In this document: positions 8,309 to 17,800 of the stretch, one piece after another
Layout: each line of letters begins with the position of its first letter
Numbering within the stretch: position 1 is the first letter of the stretch
Virus record (IMG/VR): IMGVR_UViG_3300034107_000273
Location: 1 to 64,000 of that record
DNA from: a virus
Strand: one strand, 5' to 3'
DNA: 64,000 nucleotides
Made by a program: the position numbers and the translations under genes
The notes under the pieces: generated by a model
Told to the model about the DNA's origin: nothing
Databases searched by the model: none
Seen by the model: the letters and a program-made list of their open reading frames with translations, nothing else

Positions 8309-8754
8309 TGCAATGCGAGATAACAGACTTTGTGTACCCAATGCTTGCAGATGTCTACTATCCAATAGTGGATCAGGGAGCGTATGGAAATGTAAAAAAG
8401 CAGTGGATTATTGATAGATCTATTGCTTGTAACTTTGCTCCAACTGGACAGTCTACAACTGAAGAAGTAAAGCCAAATGTAAATATTACAAAAGAAAATA
8501 TATTATTAGGAAGAACTAAGACAGACCTTAGAGTATCTTTATCAAACAATAGAAATTCAGTAACTAACGTAGTTGTAACAAATATAAGAACACCACAACA
8601 AGAAGACGTATATCTAGAAACCTCTGGCCCAAGAAATGGAAGATCAACTATATATGAAATAGCATCAACTGAAGCTATAGTTGGACCATTTGGTAGTGTA
8701 GAGTATTACAAGGTAGTCTTGAGACGTTCAGAGAACCAGGCAAGTGATCTATAA
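8308..8754 (+). CDS. Putative head-closure (stopper-like) protein
   Basis: 148 residues, TAATG-coupled on both sides. It contains a beta-rich core (DLRVSLSN, VVVTNIRTP, EYYKVVLRRSE) and a middle RTKTDLRVS segment. In siphophages the slot after the adaptor is normally the stopper that closes the connector once packaging ends. No motif proves this; the assignment is by order and size. Confidence 0.5.
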   Translation: MQCEITDFVYPMLADVYYPIVDQGAYGNVKKQWIIDRSIACNFAPTGQSTTEEVKPNVNITKENILLGRTKTDLRVSLSNNRNSVTNVVVTNIRTPQQEDVYLETSGPRNGRSTIYEIASTEAIVGPFGSVEYYKVVLRRSENQASDL

Positions 8755-9425
8755 TGAAAGTTATAATGAACAATGCTGCCTTTAAAAAGGATATGAAAAA
8801 TATAATGAACTATTCAATTGGGTTTTTAGATGGTATACAAATAGGAAAAACAAAATTTTTAAACAATGTTGGATTAATGACAAAAGAAATATTAGAGCAA
8901 TATATTGACTCAAATGCCAGGGTAAATCCAAAAGCACTACACCATATGTATGAATGGTATAAAGTGGGAAGTCCTGATGCACGTCTATATAATATAAACT
9001 ATACTATAAGCAACCTTGGCCTTTCGTTTGTGTCAACAATGAAGCAATCAACATCAATTAAAGATGGCTCATCAGTACCTTTTTATAATAAGGCTAAAAT
9101 AATGGAAGAAGGCACTCCAGTAACCATAAGACCAACAAAGGCAAACGCATTGGTTTTTGAAGATGGTGGAGAAACAGTCTTTACTAAAGGCGAGGTTGTA
9201 GTACAGTCACCTGGTGGAACAGCAACAAAAGGTTCTTTTGAAACCGTAGTAGATACATTTTTTAATAGATATTTTACTCAAGCATTTTTAAAATCAAGCG
9301 GAATGTATCAACACCTAAGCAACGCTGATGTATATAAAAAGAATATGTTAGCAGGAAAAGCTTCTGGAAAGATAAAAGGCCAGCAAGTAGGATATAAATG
9401 GATAGTGAATGCGGGGATTAGATAA
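8754..9425 (+). CDS. Putative HK97 gp10-like neck or tail-completion protein
   Basis: 223 residues. The central part has the pattern seen in gp10-like tail-completion proteins: an N-terminal helix that begins AAFKKDMKNIM, then GTPVTIRPTKANALVFEDGGETVFTKG split by short strands, then a PGG turn and a C-terminal helix (TFFNRYFTQAFL). It lies in the conserved slot between stopper and tail terminator and is joined to both by TAATG overlaps. The family match is by pattern and order only. Confidence 0.55.
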   Translation: MKVIMNNAAFKKDMKNIMNYSIGFLDGIQIGKTKFLNNVGLMTKEILEQYIDSNARVNPKALHHMYEWYKVGSPDARLYNINYTISNLGLSFVSTMKQSTSIKDGSSVPFYNKAKIMEEGTPVTIRPTKANALVFEDGGETVFTKGEVVVQSPGGTATKGSFETVVDTFFNRYFTQAFLKSSGMYQHLSNADVYKKNMLAGKASGKIKGQQVGYKWIVNAGIR

Positions 9426-10009
9426 TGGCAAATGATTCAACCTTAAATACTCCAGTTCTTTGGATCAACAAATATTTAGAAGAAAAAATATTAGGCATGA
9501 CGGGTATTGATAAGATTCCATTTTTCCCATCAACACCATCTACTATAGATAATCTGACAGAAATGTTTCCTACAGGTGGAGTTATGGCAACTTGGGACCG
9601 ACTAATAAAAATGAATCGCAAAGGATTCCCACACATTAAGTGTGAGCAGTTGTTGTACTATTTTTATGCAACAGCAGAAAATACAATAGAAAACATGGTA
9701 CAGGTTCAAGAGTCTGTTTTAAGACTAATGGATCGCTTTGATGAAACAGCAGAAGAAATAAACAACTGGTGCTCTAACAGACAGATAAATCTAGGAACAG
9801 ATCAAAACCCAGACTTAATAGATAACATGTTCTACTTCCACAATTTTAAGGTATACCAACTTGAGGAGACCAGAGACATAATTGATTTTGGCACAGCCAG
9901 GACCTATGGCGGTAACAAGATAATTATTGACTTTGACTATCACCCTATGAAAGAGTTAACGTCCAGAGACTGGAAGCCTGAGAAGCTAGCCACAAAAATT
10001 ATCCTATAA
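9425..10009 (+). CDS. Putative tail terminator protein
   Basis: 194 residues, last gene before the tail tube protein, where siphophages usually encode the tail terminator that caps the tube and joins it to the head. Mixed alpha/beta composition, with two cysteines near the middle (KCEQLLYYFYA, NNWCSNRQ) and a C-terminal strand region (NKIIIDFDYHP). No catalytic motif. A promoter at 10015-10023 follows the stop, so this ends the connector operon. Confidence 0.5.
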   Translation: MANDSTLNTPVLWINKYLEEKILGMTGIDKIPFFPSTPSTIDNLTEMFPTGGVMATWDRLIKMNRKGFPHIKCEQLLYYFYATAENTIENMVQVQESVLRLMDRFDETAEEINNWCSNRQINLGTDQNPDLIDNMFYFHNFKVYQLEETRDIIDFGTARTYGGNKIIIDFDYHPMKELTSRDWKPEKLATKIIL

Positions 10010-10014
10010 AACGC

Positions 10015-10023
10015 TGTTATAAT
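10015..10023 (+). promoter_or_regulatory. Extended -10 promoter for the tail tube gene
   Basis: TGT followed by TATAAT at 10018-10023. The leader to ATG 10085 is about 55 bases and ends with AAAGAGG. Confidence 0.65.
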
Positions 10024-10084
10024 TATCTTGAGGAAACACAACGCCGTACAACTAAATATCCACTTAACAGAAAGAGGTACAGAA

Positions 10085-10720
10085 ATGGCATATAATCGTG
10101 GAACGTCCAACAATATCATCGTTGGAGCAGCAGCGCTTTTTATTGCAGATACAACACTAACTCCAGCCACACTGGAGACACCAGAAGCAAGTAAGTCATT
10201 CAGAGATACATTGACTGATGACGCAACCTACACAAACGTAGGTTTCACAATGAACGGTCTTGAATTGCAGTTCCAACCTGATTTCGGTGAAGTACAGGTT
10301 GACCAACTTCTTGACGTTGCTAAGCTATACAAGCAAGGAATGCAAGTTAATCTTGCAACAGCATTCGCAGAAGCCACACTAGAAAATCTTCTATTGGCTT
10401 TGGCATATGGAGATTCACAGCTATCAGGTACAAAGAGCACATCTGCTGGACGTGCACTTGACCTATCTGCTGGAAAAATTGGCGAGTGCCCAGTAGAGCG
10501 TGGTATCGTTGCAGTAGGTCCAGGCACAGGTGACTGTGTTGACTCTGCATACGTAGAGCGAATTTACTCAGCATACCGTGCACTTTCAATTGAGAATGTA
10601 ACAGTATCTGCAAAGCGTGAAGAAGCTTCAATGTTTGAAGTTTCATTCCGTCTACTTCCAGAAGATGGTTCAGGATCATACGGTAAGATTGTTGACCGTA
10701 CTTGGACACAAGCTTCATAA
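10085..10720 (+). CDS. Major tail (tube) protein
   Basis: 211 residues with start ATG 10085 after AAAGAGG. Forms the stacked hexameric rings of the tail tube. Evidence is a single-gene transcription unit with its own promoter and strong terminator, a GC-ending codon preference like that of the capsid gene, its position just before the tail-assembly chaperones, and a beta-rich sequence typical of tube proteins (FTMNGLELQFQPDFGEVQV, SIENVTVSAKREEASMFEVS). An in-frame TTG lies upstream at 10028 but lacks a ribosome-binding site. Confidence 0.85.
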   Translation: MAYNRGTSNNIIVGAAALFIADTTLTPATLETPEASKSFRDTLTDDATYTNVGFTMNGLELQFQPDFGEVQVDQLLDVAKLYKQGMQVNLATAFAEATLENLLLALAYGDSQLSGTKSTSAGRALDLSAGKIGECPVERGIVAVGPGTGDCVDSAYVERIYSAYRALSIENVTVSAKREEASMFEVSFRLLPEDGSGSYGKIVDRTWTQAS

Positions 10721-10739
10721 TAACTTAATAATACAGCTT

Positions 10740-10775
10740 AGCCCATCTCATAACGAGGTGGGCTTTGTTGTTTTT
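10740..10775 (+). terminator. Intrinsic terminator after the tail tube gene
   Basis: AGCCCATCTC (10740-10749) pairs with GAGGTGGGCT (10755-10764) with a T/G wobble, 5-base loop, followed by TTGTTGTTTTT. Confidence 0.88.
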
Positions 10776-10776
10776 G

Positions 10777-10785
10777 TGGTAAACT
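10777..10785 (+). promoter_or_regulatory. Extended -10 promoter, leaderless configuration, for the long tail chaperone
   Basis: TGG followed by TAAACT at 10780-10785, with ATG 10795 nine bases later. A second -10-like TATACT abuts the ATG and would be too close to serve it. No Shine-Dalgarno precedes the start. Confidence 0.5.
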
Positions 10786-10794
10786 TAGTATACT

Positions 10795-11511
10795 ATGGCT
10801 ACAGAAGTATATAAAACAAAAAATATCTATTTATTTGATGGTACAGAGGTGCAAGTTATGCCTCTTAAAATTAAATATCTTAGAGAGTTTATGGATGTAT
10901 TTAATAACATAAAGAAAGCATCAAATGATGATGAATCAATGATGGTTTTATTAGAGTGTGCAAGAATTGCAATGAAACAATATTATCCTCAAATATCTAA
11001 AAACATAGAAGATCTTGAAGATAACATAGATTTGCCAACGGTGCATGAAATTTTAGAAATTGCTGCAAATATAAAAATAGGTGAAGACTCAGAAGAAAGT
11101 ATAAAGACTCAAGCACAAAGCAGCGAGGCTGGTCCAACATGGGAAGATTTTGATTTAGCAAAACTTGAATCAGAAGTATTTTTGCTGGGTATATGGAAAG
11201 ATTATAGTGAACTAGAAGCATCAATATCTTTATCTGAGCTATTATCAATAATAGCAAGTAAAAGAGAGTTAGACTTCCAAGAAAAGAAATTTTTTGCAGC
11301 AATTCAAGGTGTTGATTTAGAAGGCGGATCAGAACCTGAAAGAGGACAAAAGGAATGGGAAAACTTAAAGGCTAGAGTATTTAGTGGTGGTGCAACATCT
11401 GACAGCAAGGACATTTTAGCATTACAAGGACAAAATGCTAAAAATGTAGGATTTGGAATTGGCATGGGTCTTGATTATGAAGACGCAAGAGACCCCTCAG
11501 TCATGGTATAA
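10795..11511 (+). CDS. Tail assembly chaperone, long form (G-T-like)
   Basis: 238 residues. The first ~100 residues are clearly paralogous to the next gene: both read MAT-V, FDGTEV/IDGTEI, PLKI-LR-FM, LLEC/LMEC, I-LEDNIDLPTV. The remaining ~140 residues form a second domain (GPTWEDFDLAKLESEVFLLGIW, LSELLSIIASKREL, FFAAIQGVDLEGG). This matches the G-T tail chaperone made in many siphophages by frameshifting. Here the long form is its own gene and no frameshift is needed. It probably coats the tape measure protein before tube polymerisation. The promoter of the next gene overlaps its stop codon. Confidence 0.8.
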   Translation: MATEVYKTKNIYLFDGTEVQVMPLKIKYLREFMDVFNNIKKASNDDESMMVLLECARIAMKQYYPQISKNIEDLEDNIDLPTVHEILEIAANIKIGEDSEESIKTQAQSSEAGPTWEDFDLAKLESEVFLLGIWKDYSELEASISLSELLSIIASKRELDFQEKKFFAAIQGVDLEGGSEPERGQKEWENLKARVFSGGATSDSKDILALQGQNAKNVGFGIGMGLDYEDARDPSVMV

Positions 11512-11512
11512 T
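11504..11512 (+). promoter_or_regulatory. Extended -10 promoter for the short chaperone and tape measure genes
   Basis: TGG followed by TATAAT at 11507-11512, overlapping the stop codon of the long chaperone. The next ATG (11539) has an AGGGAGG site. Confidence 0.65.
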
Positions 11513-11538
11513 TGATACGAACCTAGGGAGGGATCAAA

Positions 11539-11862
11539 ATGGCAACAACTGTGCATGAAGCGCATAAAGTCAAACTAATTGATGGTACAGAAATAACCTT
11601 AAGACCGCTTAAGATTTCACTTTTACGAAAGTTTATGAAAAAGTTTGAGGGTATTGCAGCAGTGGTAGATGATAACGATAAGTCAATCAATCTACTAATG
11701 GAATGTGTACTAATCGCAATGGAACAATATAAGCCAGAACTAGCAGCAGATATTTCTGCTCTTGAGGAAAATATTGACTTACCTACAGTATATGAAATTG
11801 TTGAAACTGCATCAGGAATTAAGCTTTCTGAAGCGTCATCAATTTTCAGTTCTGATGAGTAA
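11539..11862 (+). CDS. Tail assembly chaperone, short form (G-like)
   Basis: 107 residues, paralogous to the N-terminal domain of the gene before it and lacking the T-like second domain. Strong Shine-Dalgarno (AGGGAGG) and own promoter, so it is probably made in larger amounts, as G is relative to G-T in lambda. It lies 26 bases before the tape measure gene. The two-gene form suggests duplication followed by loss of the second domain in one copy, replacing the usual programmed frameshift. Confidence 0.8.
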   Translation: MATTVHEAHKVKLIDGTEITLRPLKISLLRKFMKKFEGIAAVVDDNDKSINLLMECVLIAMEQYKPELAADISALEENIDLPTVYEIVETASGIKLSEASSIFSSDE

Positions 11863-11888
11863 TATAACTAAATAAAGAGGTGTAGTGA

Positions 11889-14800
11889 ATGGCTGATGTT
11901 CAGTCTAATATTAAAGTAAGTATTGATACTACTGACGCACTAGCCAGTATCAAAAACTTACAAAGACAGATATCAGCCTTTCACACATCAATGGCTAAGG
12001 GTGGTGCTGCTGCTAATGCAGTCACTAGCCAATTACAGCAAAACTTAATTAACTCAGTTAATGCTACAGGCAAGTTCTCTGCCCAAATGAGAACCATTAA
12101 AACAACAACTGAATCTTTTACAAGTTCTTTAGAAAAGAACAAGTTCTCCATGGGAGAATACTTTAGGTATGCTGGTGGTGCATCAAAAACTTTTGGTAGA
12201 TTATTTAAAACTGAGTTTGAAACAATAAATAAAGTAGCAAGAGAAAATGTAAAAGATCTTCAAACACAATACATCAAGATGGGCCGTGATGCAAACGGTG
12301 CAATGAAGGCAATTGCCGTAAGACCACTTTCTCTTGATATGAATAATCTTGCAACAAAAACTATGGTTGCTGCTCAAAAACAAGCAATCCTTAATCAGCT
12401 ATTAAAACAAGGATCAACCAATCTTTTAAACTTTGGTAAAAATACACAGTGGGCTGGTCGTCAGCTTATGGTTGGTTTTACAATACCACTTATGGCTCTT
12501 GGAGCTGCAGCATCAAAAACGTTCATGGATATGGAAACACAGGCTATACGCTTTAAAAAGGTTTATGGAGATTTATTTACTTCAACAACAGAAAGTACTG
12601 CAGCATTAGATGCAATAAAAAATCTTGGTAAAGAATTTACAAAGTATGGAATTGCAGTATCAGATACAGTTGGTCTTGCATCAGAAGCAGCTGCAGCAGG
12701 TTTTAAGGGTATTGACCTTCAAAGACAAACAGCAGCAGCAACAAGGCTTTCTATTTTGGGACAAGTTGAAAGTCAAAAAGCACTTGAAACTACCATTGCA
12801 TTACAAAATGCTTTTGCAATGTCTTCTGAAGATTTAGCAAAAAATATTGACTTTCTTAACGCAGTAGAAAACCAGACAGTTTTATCTCTTGATGATATGT
12901 CAACTGCTATTCCAAAAGCAGCTCCAGTTATTCAACAGCTTGGTGGAGATGTTAAAGATTTAGCATTCTTCATGGCTGCAATGAAAGAAGGTGGAATCAA
13001 CGCATCAGAAGGTGCTAACGCACTTAAGTCTGGTCTTGCTTCTATGATCAATCCTACTGCAAAAGCATCAGCAATGCTTCAAGGTTTTGGAATTAATATA
13101 AAGAAAATTGTTGTAGACAATAAGGGTGATTTAAAAAAGACTGTAACTGATTTTGCAACAGCATTAAATAAGCTTGATCCACTTAACAGAGCACAAGCAA
13201 TTGAGCAGATGTTTGGTAAATTCCAGTTTGCTCGTTTGTCTACACTTTTTGCAAACGTTACAAAAGAAGGTACTCAAGCAGCTCGTGTACTTGATTTAGC
13301 TGGGGCATCAATTCAAGAACTTGCAGCTCTATCTGAAAAAGAATTAGGACAAACATCAGAGTCTGCAATGAACAAGTTTAGGTCATCTATTGAACAGTTA
13401 AAGCTAGCTTTAGTACCAGTTGGAGAACAGTTCTTAAAGGTTATAACACCAATTGCTGAGTTTATTACAAAGATTTTAGATAAGTTCAATAGCCTTGGAG
13501 ATGGAACAAAAAAGGTTATTGTTGTATTAACAGCTGTAGTTGCTGGCCTTGGTCCAGTATTGCTTATGACATTTGGTTTGCTTATGAATGGACTTGCAAA
13601 TATAATTAAAGGTTTTACATTCTTAAAGTCTATATTTAATAAAGCAGGAAGAGCAACTGGAACTCTTGGCGATGAAGTCAAGTATATGACTACTGAACAG
13701 AGAAATGCTGCAGCTGTTGCATCTTCACTTGATCAAGTTCATAGAAAACTTGCACAAACATTTAGCTCTGAAGCAGCAGCAGTTGATGGACTAACAAGAG
13801 CCTATTACAGAGCAGTTGCAGCCCAATCACAATTTATGCCAATTAGAGTACCACTTCAAAGAGGCGCAGTTAAAAAGAGAGCAAAGGGAAAGCCTGCAAG
13901 AGTTGGCGGTACAGGAAATCAAGATACAGAATTAGCATTACTAATGCCTGGAGAAACAGTAATTCCAACTAAGATGAGCAAGAAGTATGCCTCAATTATT
14001 AATGGAATGATTTCTGACACTATTCCTGGCTATAAGGTTGGAAGAGATCCAGGATCTGGTTCGGCAGGAAGAGTTGGTAAAGTTATTCCAACAGTTCTAA
14101 GGCCTTACTCAGCAAACGTTAGTGCAACATCTGGTTTGGTTGATTTCTTAAATATTGATCCTAGCAATACTGCCGATGTTGCTAGCCTATACACTAAGCA
14201 AATTATGGACGCAGCAGGTGTTTCAGCAAAATCTGTAGTAACTGAAATTAACAAATGGCGACAAAACAATATGGCTGCTTTGCAGAAGGCTGCTAATGCA
14301 GTTAATGCTGGAGCAGATGCAACAACAGAGTTTGGACCATTAGTAGAAAAATTTAATGCAGATATGAAAAAAGCAGGGGGACCTTTTTCTCAGTTTGCAG
14401 CAACAGCAAAAAGAATGGTTCCAGAACTTTCAAAAGATTTAGTTCAAGCACAAACAAAAGCAAGAGAATTAGGCTTAAATATTAAAAGGGGTGCAGATGC
14501 TGTTAGACTGTCAGAAGCGCTACCTGGAAATATGATTGCTGGTGATTTATCAAAACCAGGTAATTTTTCAAAATTTTCAAAAATTAGAGCAGGAGCAGGT
14601 TCATTATTTGGAAAGACTCGTGGAATTAAATATATGGGAATTCCTAGATTTATGCTTCCTGATATGCATCCAAGTGAAAGAGCTTATAAGTTAGGAACTT
14701 CACAAGAACATATTAGCTCGTCTCTTCAACAAGAAGCACAAGCAATAAGTTTAAGAGCAGAAAGATTAGCAAGAAAGTCAACAAGTAAAGAATCTGCAGA

Positions 14801-17800
14801 CACTGGAGCCAAAGATGCAAAAGCATATAGTGACGCAGTTGAAAAGGGTACAGAAGATATTTATGTAAAAAGCAGAAAGCGTAAAAGTCCACATCGTTTA
14901 GTACCACAAGACGGAAGAGACGATGCACGAGCATATAACAGAGCAGTAGATAAAGAACTTAATAGGGGTGGTAAGAAACGTCGTGTTGCTTACAGACCAC
15001 AAGGTGCACCTGTTATTCCACCTGTTATTCCACCAGTTATTCCACCAGTTGTTCCACCAGTTATTCCACCTGTTATTCCAACAGATTATGTTCCAGATGA
15101 AGGACCAATGCATGGACCTAGAAAACCAACTAAATATGATAAAACAGTTGGAAATGCAGTAGGAAAATTTAGAGGTTCAAAGATTGCACGTCTTCCAAAA
15201 TCTGGAATGGGAATGGGATTATCTTCAGCTTTAATGATGGGATCGTACATGATTCCTGGCAAAACTGGAGAGATAGTTCAAAAAGTTTCTATGGCTGCTT
15301 TTGCACTTAGCAGTTTAACAACACCAATATCTTTACTTGTTAAAGCCTTTGGTGTTGCAGCAGTTGCACTAGGTTCTGGAATCGCAGCTGCAGTTGTAGG
15401 AATTGGTTTAGCAATGTATCTGTTTTCTAAGTCTTCAAAGAAATCAGCAGAAGATATTAAAGAAGCAGCTAAAAGAGAGTCAGAGGCAAGGATAGGAAGC
15501 GCTAGAGCGGTAGAACAATTTGCAAAAACATTTAATAAAGCACTTCCTAGTCAAAGAGAATTTAGTAGATCCAATAGCCAAAAAATTAAGGGAAGTGGTA
15601 CATTAGTAGATCAATATGCTAAAGATTATGCTACTGAAGGAAACATTTCTACACAAATTATTAATCAAGCAGCAAAAAAGGGTCAAGCTGAAGGCATAGA
15701 TGCAATAGCAATAGATGTTGCAAATAAAGCAGCAATTCTTGGATTGTCTCCAGAAGAAATCGCTGCAAATATAAAAGCAGCATCAAGGCTAATTGAGGCA
15801 GACGAAGTAAAGGTTACAGCTAAAATACAACAACTTCTAGCTCCAGGTGGTAAAGACATTCTTAAAGAACCACTAACCATTGATGCAAGACTAAATTATT
15901 TAAATAAGCAAAGCACACCTATAATTAAAAATATTGATAAAAGTATTAATGAAATATCTAAGATTAGGTTTGGTAAAGTAAATCCTCTTCCTGGATCTGA
16001 GACTTTTGATTATAAATCATTAGAATCAGCAGCTGGTGATTGGAGTTCAATTACAAATTCATGGAAGGGTGATTTCTGGGATAAAGCTTTAGCTGCTGGC
16101 AAAACATGGGTTATGCTTCAAAAGAATACCATTAAAAGTGCAATAAATCCATTACTAGGTGCTGGAAGCGCTCCAAGTATGGTTTTAAATTTCACAACTC
16201 CAAGTGCTGTAGAATCATATGATGCTGTACAAGAGCGTATACAAAATGCAAGCACAAGAGTTTCTATTGCATTTATGCAACAAAAAGAAGCACTTGCTCT
16301 TTTAAACGGACAGTATGCTGATGGTCAAATTTCAGAAGAAGAATATAACAAACAAAAACAAATTTCTAGCAACAATCTTAATAGTCTTGAAAAATCATCT
16401 ATTAAATTAGTAAAACAGTTAAATAGACTAGATGACAGCGGTGAGTCTGCAGCAAATGTAATCAAAGATTTAGCAGATCAATCTTTATCTGCTTTGAAAG
16501 CAGCCAATCCTGATAAATTTAATGAAATAACAAAAGCAATCTCAGCTTTACCTGATGATGCCGAAGTTGGTATATATATGGGGTACACAAGAGGCAGCTT
16601 GACACTTATGGATTTAGCAATAATTCCAGAAGTTCTAAAAAAGATAGAAGGCCAAGAATATTCAGCAGCTATAACAATAATTGCTACATCTGGTTTAAGT
16701 AATGAGGGAGTGATACTAAAAAAACTGAAAGCAGAAGCTGAACTTGCAAAATTACAACAAATGGCAGCAACTCGTCCTGGTCCTGATAGAGATCTAATTA
16801 GAGCAATATCATACTACCAATCTCAAATTACTGAATTTGATAGAATAATTAAAAAAATAGAAGGTGTAGATCCAGTTGGAAAACTAGATACAGACTTTAA
16901 TCCTTATCAAGATCTTGAGGATGGAACAGATGGTGCAAAAACCGCTTCAGAAGAATACGCTGATGTTCTTGAAAAAGAAATTGATGCTCTTAAAGCAAAG
17001 CGTGATGCACAAAAAGATGCAAACGATGAGGTACAACGAGAAATAGATTTAAAGATGAAGTTGCAAGACCTTGCCAATGAAGCAATAGAGGCAAAAATAT
17101 CTGGTAATTATTTAAAGGCTGCGATTCTTACCCAACAAGCACAAAACGTACAAATGAAGTTCAATCAAGAAACAGAATTAAAAAAGAAAGATGATCAAAT
17201 TGCCAAACTTGAAGCACGCCTTAGAGAAATTGAAAATGGAGCAGCATTAACTCGTGCTGAAAGTGAAAAGCTTAAAGCAACAAAAAAGCTTAAAAAAGCA
17301 AATGGTGGAGCAGTAAAGGGATTTAATACAGGCGGTAACGTACGTGGTGCAGGAACAGCGACCTCTGATTCTATCCCAGCATACCTTTCAAATGGTGAAT
17401 ATGTAATTAAAGCAGACTCTGTAAAGAAGTATGGAACAAAAACTTTTGATGCCCTTAATGCTGGTAAGTTTGCAGAAGGTGGAATTATACAAGGTTTTAG
17501 AACTGGTGGACTCAACAGGATTGTTAAAAGTGGTATATCTAGTGTAAGTAAACTAATTGGTTCAAAACTTTCTGGTTCAAAATCTGGAGTCAGCGCTTCA
17601 GTATTAACTTCAAGTCAGAAAAAGCAAGAGTGGATGGATGCCATGGTTGCTGCTGAAATTGCCAGGAACAAGGCTAGAAGAATACAGGAATCTTCATCTT
17701 ATGAAAACATAGTGTTTCCAGAAATAATGGATTACTCAGATTTTGCACATTCACAAAATTTTATGTCGTCATTAAATTCTGTAAACAAGGTAGAACATAT

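Noticed and set aside
10795-11862. Programmed frameshift in the tail chaperone genes
   Set aside because: The short and long forms are separate paralogous genes, each with its own start; no slippery heptamer joins them.
15009-15080. Regular short repeats that might suggest a CRISPR array
   Set aside because: The 12-base units are contiguous, in frame and encode Pro-Val-Ile-Pro within the tape measure; there are no spacers and no cas genes.
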